Notes under the pieces: model-generated
Database searches by the model: none
Told to the model about the DNA's origin: nothing
Seen by the model: only the letters and a program-made list of their open reading frames with translations
In this document: positions 3,764 to 10,893 of the stretch, one piece after another
Layout: each line of letters begins with the position of its first letter
Numbering within the stretch: position 1 is the first letter of the stretch
From: an uncultured Bacilli bacterium
GTDB taxonomy: Bacteria; Bacillota_I; Bacilli_A; RF39; UBA660
Length of the DNA stretch: 10,893 bases
Direction of reading: 5' to 3'
Assembly (NCBI GenBank): GCA_934130105.1
Contig: CAKOXL010000033.1
Location: 1-10,893 of the forward strand
Position numbers and translations under genes: made by a program

Positions 3764-6619
3764 TTAATTATCAAAAAAATTAAAATCTTCATTATCGATG
3801 ATGTCTTTTAAATCATCATCCAGTAATTCATATATTAAATTTGATAATACTTGGTATTGATATTGTGGCTTATTTATTGGTTCATAAAAAAACAAATTAC
3901 TAATTCCACCATGTCGTAACCATCTCTTATTTGGTTCTTTAGGAATATCTTTTTCATCACAAATTATAATATTTACATCTCTTAATCCATCATCATTATA
4001 ACAATACCATATGTTTTCTGAATAACTACCTAAAAAAGTTTTTTCTTTTTTATAGATAAACAATGTAAGTGAAACACCATTTTTAAATAAATTATAAAAT
4101 CTCATTTTATGTTTTAATGTTGGAAAATTATTTTCAACTAAAATAATATATTCATCAATATATTTTGAAAGTACATCACTTAAATAATTTTTAAGTTCGT
4201 CTTTAGTAAAACTACCAATGATGATATCTGTGACATAAGAAGCATTAATTGGTTTATTTACATTAGAAGGCAATATTACATGTGGTTTTGATATTACATT
4301 TTCAGAATAAATCGCAATATAATCATTAATAATATTGGCAAAACTATATATTGGTAATTTTGACATTCCACTATAAATATAATTGCATTCTGGTATTGTT
4401 ATATCACCTGATATTTGTTTAATATATAATTCCTCAGTACTTAATTCTTGTTCTATAATATTCATTTGTTTAAGGTTTTTAATATTAAACATTAATATTT
4501 GCCTTCTTAATTCAAATAAATCTAGTGGAGTTAACTCGTTAAAGTTAGGAATAAAGTTTGGACGCTCATATTTATAATTTAACCCATAATATTTACCATA
4601 TTTAAAAGTATAAGCTAAAATATATTCAGTATTTAAATTCTTACAGTAACTTTCATCAAGACTTCTTGATTGAGTAATATCTTTTAACTTGCTCCTAATA
4701 ATGTGATTAATATCAATTCCAACCATAGAAGAATGTATTGTTTTAATTTTATAATTATCAAGAATATTTTTCTCTCTAAAATCAATTAATCTAACATCGT
4801 CATCAAAATTGCTTTTTATATAAAAACCAAATGTATATACTGCACAATCTATGTCACTATTATCTATTGCAATACCTATATTATTAATATCTGTATTTAG
4901 TTCAAATTTATCTCTAATACTTGGAAAGTTTTTATTGACAATGTCCCTATATTCAAAAATAAGTTTTTTGCCATATTGTTCTTTAAATTTATAAATATCT
5001 TGGTATTGAAAATTTTTAATATTATTACTATACCATGATAATGCTTCTTTACACCTTCTATTATTATTTAATTCAAACAATATATTTATAAATTCTTTGC
5101 CTTTTTTAACATTTAGTTTGGCATATAAAATAGTAATAACATAATAAGATAATGCTTTAAAATTAAAATCTACATAATTAATTTCATCGCTATGATAAAG
5201 CTGTAGTATATTAATTTTTGCTAGAGTTTCAACTGATATTTTACAATTACGCGCTTTCAACATACTTTCAATTGTTAATTCATCAATCAGTTGTCTATAT
5301 ATATCATCTTTTGATAATACAAATACTTCACCGATTATTTCGAGTGTATGTAGTAAGTCTTTTTTGTTTATATTATGGTTTTTTGATATTGCATCAATGT
5401 ATTTTTCTATAACTGAAATATTGTCAATTTCTTTATCTATTATTTTTCCTTTAAATGATTCAAAAATAATCCTAAAGAGAAAACCATCATATGATAATTT
5501 TTTCAACTTATCTACGTTTTTTTCGGTTATTTCTACTTGAAAATAATTTTTATATTTATTGATAACTTCATTTTCCTCATCTTCATTAAACTTTAATAGT
5601 TTTATATTTTCTCTAGAAATGCTTTTCAAAACTGAAGAAGTGCCATTTATTTCTTCATAATCTTTACTAAAACTATCTTTACAAGAAATGCATATTTTAA
5701 TATTGGAATATTCTAATGCTATATTAAGAAGCTTATCTACACTAATAGCAGGATTTTGTACAGCTAACTCATCTATTGCATCAATACATATAATAAAATA
5801 TTTATTTTCTTTTTTCGATAATAAGTTTATCCTATCAAATAATTGTTTATTATATAATTGTTCATTAAACCCAAAATTAAAATCATCCATTATTTGATCA
5901 ATTATAGAAGTTTCAATAAAGCAAGAATTATAAAATAATATTAAGTTATCATTCATATAGTTTTCTACTAAATTGCATAACGTATTTGTTTTACCAATTC
6001 CAGAAGTTCCTGTAATAAAAAATAATTTTTTATCACTATTAACAAAATTATCAAATTTTTTATGTATATCTTTTCTTTCTACATATAATTCTTTGATATA
6101 TTTATTACCATACAATCTTAAAAGTTCTCTATTGTTTATTCTATTTATAAACTTTTTTAAATTATCGCCAGAATAACATATTATATCTGATAATGCTTCA
6201 ATTCTTAATTTAATAGTATCTTGAAAATTTGGTTTTGATAAATCAGGTGATATCATATCTTTTTCAATATTTTGCTTAGTAAAAGTGTTAAATATGTGTG
6301 TTTGTTCACCATTTGAAACAATAGTAAATGGTGTCATCGGTTCAGTTAATCGTGAATAAGAAATTGCTTGACTTATTTCCTCGTCTGTAATCTTTATTTT
6401 TTCTTTCTTTAATTCCCATAACATAAACGGTTCATTATTAAGTTTAACTAAAATGTCTAATCTACCTGAAATATAATCTTTCTTTTTAACTGTATTTTTT
6501 CCTAGTTTTATAGTAAAATTTTCTTCAAAAGATAATAAAGAACTATTAAAACCTAAATCATTTAGAAAAGGAATTATTATTTGATTTTTTAACGTTTCTT
6601 CATTCATTGCTTTTTTCAT
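3764..6619 (-). CDS. STAND/NACHT NTPase with N-terminal HsdR-N-like nuclease domain (putative antiviral effector)
   Basis: A 951-aa intact protein. Residues 1-115 resemble the type I restriction R-subunit N-terminal nuclease fold: an N-terminal helix starting NEETLKNQI, then GRLDILV with Asp55 and MLWELKK with Glu69-x-Lys71, a PD-(D/E)xK active site, then EEISQAISYSR. Residues about 185-300 carry a P-loop NTPase: Walker A GTSGIGKT (204-211) and a NACHT/STAND-style Walker B FIICIDAIDEL (275-285). The remaining about 650 residues have no recognised repeat and would be the arm and sensor part. Nuclease-STAND-sensor is the layout of Avs-type antiviral proteins, in which target recognition drives oligomerization and nucleic acid cleavage; assignment to that group is inference. 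Start ATG 6619 follows AGAGGTGAT. It stands alone, divergent from the ASCH operon, with no terminator found after it. It contains many A/T runs yet no frameshift, so it is probably maintained. Confidence 0.78.
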   Translation of the reverse strand: MKKAMNEETLKNQIIIPFLNDLGFNSSLLSFEENFTIKLGKNTVKKKDYISGRLDILVKLNNEPFMLWELKKEKIKITDEEISQAISYSRLTEPMTPFTIVSNGEQTHIFNTFTKQNIEKDMISPDLSKPNFQDTIKLRIEALSDIICYSGDNLKKFINRINNRELLRLYGNKYIKELYVERKDIHKKFDNFVNSDKKLFFITGTSGIGKTNTLCNLVENYMNDNLILFYNSCFIETSIIDQIMDDFNFGFNEQLYNKQLFDRINLLSKKENKYFIICIDAIDELAVQNPAISVDKLLNIALEYSNIKICISCKDSFSKDYEEINGTSSVLKSISRENIKLLKFNEDEENEVINKYKNYFQVEITEKNVDKLKKLSYDGFLFRIIFESFKGKIIDKEIDNISVIEKYIDAISKNHNINKKDLLHTLEIIGEVFVLSKDDIYRQLIDELTIESMLKARNCKISVETLAKINILQLYHSDEINYVDFNFKALSYYVITILYAKLNVKKGKEFINILFELNNNRRCKEALSWYSNNIKNFQYQDIYKFKEQYGKKLIFEYRDIVNKNFPSIRDKFELNTDINNIGIAIDNSDIDCAVYTFGFYIKSNFDDDVRLIDFREKNILDNYKIKTIHSSMVGIDINHIIRSKLKDITQSRSLDESYCKNLNTEYILAYTFKYGKYYGLNYKYERPNFIPNFNELTPLDLFELRRQILMFNIKNLKQMNIIEQELSTEELYIKQISGDITIPECNYIYSGMSKLPIYSFANIINDYIAIYSENVISKPHVILPSNVNKPINASYVTDIIIGSFTKDELKNYLSDVLSKYIDEYIILVENNFPTLKHKMRFYNLFKNGVSLTLFIYKKEKTFLGSYSENIWYCYNDDGLRDVNIIICDEKDIPKEPNKRWLRHGGISNLFFYEPINKPQYQYQVLSNLIYELLDDDLKDIIDNEDFNFFDN

Positions 6620-6668
6620 TTATTATCACCTCTAAAATTTAAATTGCTCAAAGTTAATATATAAATAT

Positions 6669-6697
6669 ATTATACCTTAAATAATTTCCTTTTTAAA
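6669..6697 (-). promoter_or_regulatory. Probable promoter of the STAND nuclease gene
   Basis: On the minus strand TTTAAA (6697-6692), a 17-base spacer and a perfect TATAAT (6674-6669), about 50 bases before ATG 6619. The -35 is four of six to consensus. Confidence 0.55.
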
Positions 6698-6715
6698 TAA
6701 ATGTAGGACAAAATC

Positions 6716-6744
6716 TAGAATAATTACCAACTTTATAGTATAAT
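6716..6744 (+). promoter_or_regulatory. Probable promoter of the ASCH-Nudix operon
   Basis: Perfect TATAAT at 6739-6744 with a weak -35 (TAGAAT, 6716-6721, 17-base spacer), leading to the AGGAGG ribosome binding site at 6769-6774. It is back to back with the STAND promoter; the two -35 regions are about 18 bases apart, so a regulator bound here could affect both. Confidence 0.5.
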
Positions 6745-6783
6745 TTTTATAGATTTAAAACTTTATTGAGGAGGAACAGAAAC

Positions 6784-7397
6784 ATGATTATTACAAAAAA
6801 TTTGTTAAACGAAAAAATACCTTTAGAAATGATTCCTACCAGATTAGATAGTGCAACTGATTTATTACATACACAAAACATGGACTTATTTTATATAATA
6901 TAAATCCTAGTACTTGGAATGTATTATACCCGTTTTTTCAGCAGACAAATAAATTTACAATTGATTCTTATGAAATTGAAAATAATGATATAACTTATAA
7001 AGATTTAATTGAAATATATAATAATATTTATAATACCGAATATGTAGCTAAAAAAGGCTTTGATGAGTCTAAAAGAAAACAAGTTCTTATAGATGAATTT
7101 AATAAAACATTTGGAGTAAGTGGTACAATTATAAGTGCAAAATTAGATTCTCATTATGAACTTAAGTATTCAAAGTCTAAAAATGTATATACATTATATT
7201 ATTTAGAAAGTTATATTGCAAACAATATCGATGATATTGATAAACTATTAAATCAAAATGTTTATAAACAAGAAATACTAAACTTAAATAAATATCCTTT
7301 AGATAAAGAAATAAATGGCATAAAAGTTGTCGATAGTATAGCATTACTTGATGATAAAACTAAATTAGATTTAGTTAAGAAAAATATTTTACAATAA
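6784..7397 (+). pseudogene. Unrecognised gene, broken by a single frameshift
   Basis: ATG 6784 has an excellent AGGAGG (6769-6774, 9-base spacer) but its frame stops at TAA 6901-6903 after 39 codons. The next frame is open from about 6861 to TAA 7395 and has no Met or other start codon after 6900, so the two parts are one gene. Adding one A to the A4 run at 6875-6878 gives a continuous 204-aa protein reading ...LLHTQKHGLILYNINPSTWNVLYPFF.... No family is recognised; there are no membrane spans or signal peptide, and the C-terminal half is Lys/Asp/Asn-rich. It is the first gene of the operon, 22 bases before the ASCH-Nudix gene. Whether the lesion is real or a sequencing error is undecided. 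Confidence 0.7.
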
Positions 7398-7419
7398 TGT
7401 GTATTGGGGGAAATAGTAT

Positions 7420-8214
7420 ATGGAACACATAATGAAATTATTTGAGTCAGATTTTGACAATCTAAAATCTGGTAAAAAGAAAAGAGAATATCGTTTAAAT
7501 GATGATAAAAGAAAACAAGTTAGAATTGGTGATACAATTAGATTTTTGAAATTACCTAATTTAGATGAGGAATTTGTAGTAGATGTTAAGAATATCGAAG
7601 TTTTTAGTAATTGGTATGATTGTTATTCAAAATATTATGATGAAGATTTTAAGAATAGATATAGTAGTGTCGAGGCTGTTGTACAAGACACTTACGATGG
7701 TGGTTATTACACAAAAGAAGAATCTGAAGAAAATGGTTGTGTTGTTTTCACAATAAAAAAACATAGAATACTTCATTATAATGCTACTGCTTGCTATTTA
7801 AAAAAGAACAATAAAGTATTAATGATTAAGTTTGCTAAAAAATGGGGAAATGTATATGCTCCTCCTGGTGGTAAATTTGAAACTGGTGAAAGTCCTTTAG
7901 ATTGTATAATTAGAGAGTATTATGAAGAAACAGGATTAACTTTAATTAATCCTAGACTTCAAGGCATTTCTTATTGGAAAGATACAGTTGAAGGAATTAT
8001 ATTTGTTTATACCGCTGAAGATTTTAAAGGAGATTTAACTATTTCAGAAGAAGGTACTTTAGAATGGATTAGATTAGAAGATTTAAAAAATATTACTCAA
8101 TTTGATCAAAATCAAAAGTTTACTCCATATTTGTTTAAAGATAGTATATTTGAAGGTAAATTTTTATTAGACGATAAATGCAAAGTACTAGATTATAAAA
8201 TAAGAAATATGTAG
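7420..8214 (+). CDS. ASCH-Nudix fusion hydrolase
   Basis: A 264-aa protein with two domains. Residues about 5-115 look like an ASCH (PUA-like beta-barrel) domain, with the family motif G18-x-K20-x-x-E23-x-R25 followed by IGDTIRF. Residues about 118-260 are a Nudix hydrolase with a perfect Nudix box at 151-173: GKFETGE, seven residues, then REYYEETGL; Glu169 and Glu170 would bind the metal. Nudix enzymes cleave nucleoside diphosphates linked to another group (for example oxidised or modified NTPs). ASCH domains bind RNA or nucleosides, and some act as nucleases or as N4-acetylcytidine hydrolases. A role in sanitising or sensing modified nucleotides is inferred from this. Start ATG 7420 follows GGGGG 9 bases upstream; ATG 7432 is an alternative. 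It is followed after 10 bases by another ASCH gene. Confidence 0.85.
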   Translation: MEHIMKLFESDFDNLKSGKKKREYRLNDDKRKQVRIGDTIRFLKLPNLDEEFVVDVKNIEVFSNWYDCYSKYYDEDFKNRYSSVEAVVQDTYDGGYYTKEESEENGCVVFTIKKHRILHYNATACYLKKNNKVLMIKFAKKWGNVYAPPGGKFETGESPLDCIIREYYEETGLTLINPRLQGISYWKDTVEGIIFVYTAEDFKGDLTISEEGTLEWIRLEDLKNITQFDQNQKFTPYLFKDSIFEGKFLLDDKCKVLDYKIRNM

Positions 8215-8224
8215 ATGGAGAATA

Positions 8225-8779
8225 ATGAAAGAAATATTTTTAAGTTTTAGACCAGAATATTTTAAACCATTATTATATGGTATAAAAAAATATGAGTATA
8301 GAAAAAGATTTTGTGATGAAGAAACGAAAGCATATTTATATTTAAGTGGTAAATCAAGACAGGTTGTTGGAATTATGGAATTAGGAAAACCAGTCCGTTT
8401 AGATCTTACAAGAAATGATTATTTAAATTATCCAGATACGCTAAAAAGAGTCGATGAATATATTTTAAGTAAAGATATAAATGCTGTTCCAATTAAATCT
8501 TTAGCTTTGTTTAAAAATCCTATTAATCTTGAGGATATAAGAAAAGAAATTCCAAATTTTATGCCCCCACAAATGTATTTTGTATTAGATAATCATCCAA
8601 AGTTAAAACAAATTTTAGAAAGTCAATCAACAAACGAAAAACTATTTTCTCATAAACACGATGGTATTTATTACGATAATTTGGCTAAATCAGTTAATGA
8701 ATTAGAGAAAACAGAAGAATTTAAAAATTCACATGCAAAACATACTAATAATAATGATTTTAACAATATTATATTTTAA
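8225..8779 (+). CDS. ASCH-domain protein
   Basis: A 184-aa protein. The N-terminal about 130 residues form an ASCH/PUA-like domain: LSFRPEYFKPLLYG with the motif G19-x-K21-x-x-E24-x-R26, then strands around YLYLSGKSRQVVGIMELG. The C-terminal 50 residues are charged and Asn-rich without a recognised fold. The ribosome binding site GGAG (8217-8220) lies in the 10-base gap after the Nudix gene, so the genes are co-transcribed and probably act together. The matching motif in the neighbouring protein suggests paralogous binding modules for related nucleic-acid or nucleotide ligands. The exact activity cannot be told: RNA binding, ribonuclease or amidohydrolase are all known in this superfamily. 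Confidence 0.8.
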   Translation: MKEIFLSFRPEYFKPLLYGIKKYEYRKRFCDEETKAYLYLSGKSRQVVGIMELGKPVRLDLTRNDYLNYPDTLKRVDEYILSKDINAVPIKSLALFKNPINLEDIRKEIPNFMPPQMYFVLDNHPKLKQILESQSTNEKLFSHKHDGIYYDNLAKSVNELEKTEEFKNSHAKHTNNNDFNNIIF

Positions 8780-8783
8780 AAAC

Positions 8784-8824
8784 AAAAGACAATTTAAGTC
8801 ATAATGACCTAGAATTGTCTTTTT
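8784..8824. terminator. Bidirectional intrinsic terminator between convergent genes
   Basis: AAAAGACAATT (8784-8794) and AATTGTCTTTT (8813-8823) form an exact 11-bp stem with an inner GTCA/TGAC helix (8799-8802 and 8806-8809). It has T-runs on both strands. It serves the ASCH gene (stop at 8779) and the relaxase; the relaxase stop codon (8799-8801) lies inside the hairpin. Confidence 0.85.
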
Positions 8825-10100
8825 CTTTTTGGATATCTTTATCAAAATTATTAAGGTTATTTTGTATGCTTTCGGCTCTTTTAATTATGTCTTTACAATA
8901 CTTATCATACTTATAAAGTTCTTTAATTTTAGGTTGTATATCATTAATTTCAGCAAGTATTTTATTTTGTTTATCTTCAGTCTTTGCTCTATGGTATCTT
9001 TTCCAAAGATTTTCTCTTTTACCTTTTAATTCACTTAATTCATCAAAATTATTTTTAGCAAAGTTATCTAAATCTTCTTTAGTTACAATATTCTTTTCAT
9101 GCATAAATCTAACTTGTTGTGAAATTTGTTCCAACTTATAAACTTCTTTTCTAATTGAATAAGAAAGATATTGTTTAGGATATTTTTTAGGAAATACTCC
9201 TAGTAAATAGCAATAGTATAAATATAATCCATATATTCCTTTATGTGGTTTATTAGTCCTAGAATATTCTTCAAAGATGGATCTTTGAGACATAGGTTTA
9301 AATACAATTTGTCTTGAAGAATATAATCTCTCATTTAATTTATCTTTTGAATATTCATTTCCAAATACTTTTTCTATTCTAACTTTATTTTCGCCATCTC
9401 TATAAATTGTAATAATACCATTACGAGAATATACTTTATAACCTAGTGATTTCATTCTATCCATTACTTGTTTGATAGTTACTGAATAACTAATAACATT
9501 GTCTAAATCTTCTTTTAGCATTTTATAATAATCATTATTTATAACTTTATGATTAAAGGTGCTTTTATAACCAACATCTTCTTCTAAAACACTTAATCCA
9601 TATTCAGAACATAATGAATCGGAAATATTTCTTAACTTTGCTAGATTAGTTCTATTGTTATTATATTTCTTTCCATCTTTACACGAAACAGAGTTGATTA
9701 TGAAATGGTTGTGAATATGATTAGTGTTTTGATGTGTAGCAACAACCACTTCATAATCTTTAAACATTTCACTAACAAATTTAACTCCTATCTCGTGAGC
9801 AATGTCAGGAGTAACTTCTCCTTCTTTAAATGATTGATAACCATGATAAGCAAGAACACCATCTTTCTTTTCAAAATAATCTTTAGTAAATTCCATATCA
9901 AAATATGGATCACGCTCATTACAATTCAGCGTACTTACATAACAAACTTTTTCTTCTTTGAAATTATAATCTTTTTTCCCCTCTAAAAAAGCATAATCAA
10001 CTTTACCATAATCTTTATTAAGAGTTTTTTCAGGATTGATGATATAGTTTATAGATTGTTTTAAATTATTCTTAATAGGCCAAATTGATGTTGTCGCCAT
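8799..10100 (-). CDS. Relaxase / mobilization nuclease (MobP-type, TnpZ-like)
   Basis: A 433-aa protein that would nick oriT and stay bound to the transferred strand during conjugative mobilization by a helper system. The N-terminus MATTSIWPIK...SINYIINPEKT is the classic start of clostridial element relaxases, with Tyr19 as the likely catalytic Tyr. The metal-binding motif III is intact: His123 in ATHQNTNHIHNHF with His128 and His130. Around residue 85 the YHGYQSF motif and EVTPDIAHEIG are also typical. Residues about 310-433 are helical and charged and look like a coiled-coil tail. The ORF is full length. Ribosome binding site AAAGGA (10113-10118) is 12 bases before ATG 10100. It lies 65 bases after TnpV; no coupling protein or type IV secretion gene is present, so the element would be mobilizable, not self-transferring. 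Confidence 0.9.
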   Translation of the reverse strand: MATTSIWPIKNNLKQSINYIINPEKTLNKDYGKVDYAFLEGKKDYNFKEEKVCYVSTLNCNERDPYFDMEFTKDYFEKKDGVLAYHGYQSFKEGEVTPDIAHEIGVKFVSEMFKDYEVVVATHQNTNHIHNHFIINSVSCKDGKKYNNNRTNLAKLRNISDSLCSEYGLSVLEEDVGYKSTFNHKVINNDYYKMLKEDLDNVISYSVTIKQVMDRMKSLGYKVYSRNGIITIYRDGENKVRIEKVFGNEYSKDKLNERLYSSRQIVFKPMSQRSIFEEYSRTNKPHKGIYGLYLYYCYLLGVFPKKYPKQYLSYSIRKEVYKLEQISQQVRFMHEKNIVTKEDLDNFAKNNFDELSELKGKRENLWKRYHRAKTEDKQNKILAEINDIQPKIKELYKYDKYCKDIIKRAESIQNNLNNFDKDIQKEKDNSRSL

Positions 10101-10123
10101 ATTATAGGTTTATCCTTTCTTTT

Positions 10124-10164
10124 GGGATGGTGGGAGTAATACCACGTTGCTTGCTTATGACAAC
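10124..10164 (-). other. Candidate origin of transfer (inverted repeats before the relaxase)
   Basis: Between tnpV and the relaxase lie two adjacent small inverted repeats: GTTG/CAAC (10146-10149 with 10161-10164) and GTGG/CCAC (10130-10133 with 10142-10145), in a GC-rich patch unlike the surrounding DNA. Position just upstream of the relaxase gene is usual for oriT. No nick-site consensus is recognised, so this is only a candidate. Confidence 0.25.
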
Positions 10165-10165
10165 A

Positions 10166-10519
10166 TCACACATAAATTAACTCCTTTAAGATAATTTCTT
10201 CAGCAGTATTTTTATAATTATTCATCAATTTTACCCATTCAAGTTGATTATTTTCTTTACTTTTTTCAGATATTTTTTCATCATTTTTAATATAGTTATC
10301 CATTAAAGTTTTTAATCTTTCTTCTGATTCTTTACTTACTGAAAGAAGATGATTTGTTAGTTCATTCTTCATTAAAAGTGCCTGGTATAATCCTTTTTTG
10401 CGTTCCTTAACATAGTTTAACCTTAATAATCCATACTTGTTTATTTCTCCATAATTTTGATTACTTATTACCAAATTAGGTAATAAATAATCTCCTTTTT
10501 TAACATATTCAATATTCAT
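10166..10519 (-). CDS. tnpV: TnpV family transposon-encoded protein
   Basis: A 117-aa protein matching the TnpV family in length and in its conserved parts: YLLPNLVI near residues 11-18, KYGLLRLNYVKERKKGLYQALL (28-49), and the C-terminal EWVKLMNNYKNTAEEII...ELIYV. TnpV proteins are small, helical, soluble proteins of unknown biochemical role encoded in Tn4451-like and related clostridial mobilizable elements, usually next to the relaxase, as here. The open frame extends back to 10588, but ATG 10519 begins the family's normal N-terminus (MNIEYVKKGDY) and has AAGGA upstream, so it is chosen. A second tnpV fragment is at 777-866. Confidence 0.85.
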   Translation of the reverse strand: MNIEYVKKGDYLLPNLVISNQNYGEINKYGLLRLNYVKERKKGLYQALLMKNELTNHLLSVSKESEERLKTLMDNYIKNDEKISEKSKENNQLEWVKLMNNYKNTAEEIILKELIYV

Positions 10520-10538
10520 AATATTATCATTTCCTTTC

Positions 10539-10668
10539 TTATTTTTGTTTAATAAATTTACTTTTAAATATGATTCAAATGCTTCCAATATTTTATCTTC
10601 TACTGAGGGAGAATTATCCTCATAAACACTTATAATTAGTTCTTTTTTATTATTTGATTTTCATACAT
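10539..10668 (-). pseudogene. Small TnpW-like ORF, frameshifted
   Basis: ATG 10668 overlaps the TGA of the upstream ORF (ATGTATGA) and has GGAGG just before it, so it was a translationally coupled gene. Its frame stops after ten codons (MYENQIIKKN). Adding one A to the A6 run at 10643-10648 gives ...KKELIISVYEDNSPSVEDKILEAFESYL..., which resembles the short TnpW-type proteins of such elements (pattern 'V...y.....e...DKi..li'). After that repair the frame runs on into tnpV unless the A5 run 10542-10546 also gains a base, which would end it at LNKK. The TnpW match is tentative. Confidence 0.4.
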
Positions 10669-10882
10669 TTATTTCCTCCAAATTTTTTATTTTGTAGCTA
10701 ATAATTCCGTATTTGTCTTTAACACTATCGACTGTTATAGGAAACTTTTCTTTAGGTGAAATTGCTACAAATCTTATAATTTTTTCATCTTCATTTGGTT
10801 GATATTCAAGTATTATTTCATTAGTTTCTTCATCAATTGTTTCATACATTTCATAAAAAGATGTTTCAAAATGTTCATTCAT
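10661..10882 (-). CDS. Hypothetical 73-aa protein, possibly 5'-incomplete
   Basis: The protein is acidic in its first half (ETIDEETNEIILEYQ) and ends ...KEKFPITVDSVKDKYGIISYKIKNLEEINV; no family is recognised. ATG 10882 is used, but the 11 bases before it up to the window edge contain no ribosome binding site and no in-frame stop, so the true start may lie outside. It overlaps the start of the small TnpW-like ORF and belongs to the same minus-strand tnpV-relaxase transcription unit. Confidence 0.55.
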   Translation of the reverse strand: MNEHFETSFYEMYETIDEETNEIILEYQPNEDEKIIRFVAISPKEKFPITVDSVKDKYGIISYKIKNLEEINV

Positions 10883-10893
10883 TTTAGATAAAT

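Noticed and set aside
4383..6176. Four plus-strand ORFs of 64-69 codons within the STAND gene
   Set aside because: All lie opposite the intact 951-codon gene, and none has a credible ribosome binding site or family.
8829..9029. Plus-strand ORF of 66 codons inside the relaxase
   Set aside because: Antisense to the coding region for the relaxase's charged C-terminal tail; low-complexity hydrophobic translation and no translation signals.

Overview
The window is very AT-rich and looks like accessory DNA of a low-GC Gram-positive bacterium (Bacillota or a relative; a gut Clostridia/Bacilli-type host fits). The reasons are strong AGGAGG-type ribosome binding sites, sigma-A-like promoters, intrinsic terminators, and a TnpV/MobP-type mobilization module typical of clostridial integrative mobilizable elements. 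Several ORFs end in TGA and TGG encodes Trp, so the standard bacterial code fits. No rRNA, tRNA, CRISPR array or complete insertion sequence was seen.

Layout. 1-573 (+): the tail of an unidentified gene and a GNAT acetyltransferase, followed by a nested hairpin that could form a pseudoknot and by an intrinsic terminator. 777-1339 (-): relics of a mobile element, namely the last 29 codons of a second tnpV fused out of frame to the middle of a serine recombinase, under a good promoter and a terminator-containing leader. 1359-3040 (-): a translationally coupled pair, a transglutaminase/papain-fold protein and a 150-aa partner of unknown function, with a clear promoter. 3052-3760 (-): a second, N-terminal serine recombinase relic preceded by a 53-aa ORF and a promoter/leader/terminator unit that looks like an attenuator. 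3764-6619 (-): an intact 951-aa protein with an HsdR-N-like PD-(D/E)xK nuclease domain and a NACHT/STAND NTPase, the best candidate here for a defence gene. 6784-8779 (+): a three-gene unit divergent from it, made of an unrecognised gene broken by one frameshift, an ASCH-Nudix fusion and a second ASCH protein. 8784-8824: a bidirectional terminator. 8799-10882 (-): a MobP-type relaxase, TnpV, a frameshifted small TnpW-like ORF and a 73-aa ORF.

Reading: the right end is the mobilization module of an element. The STAND nuclease and the ASCH/Nudix operon are the cargo most likely to act in phage defence or in handling modified nucleotides. The left half is a scar field of older recombinase/tnpV copies between cargo genes. 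No intact integrase is visible, so any full element would need a recombinase outside the window. Five of the broken frames are off by one base at or near A/T homopolymers, which is either true decay or assembly error; the 951-codon STAND gene has no such lesion.
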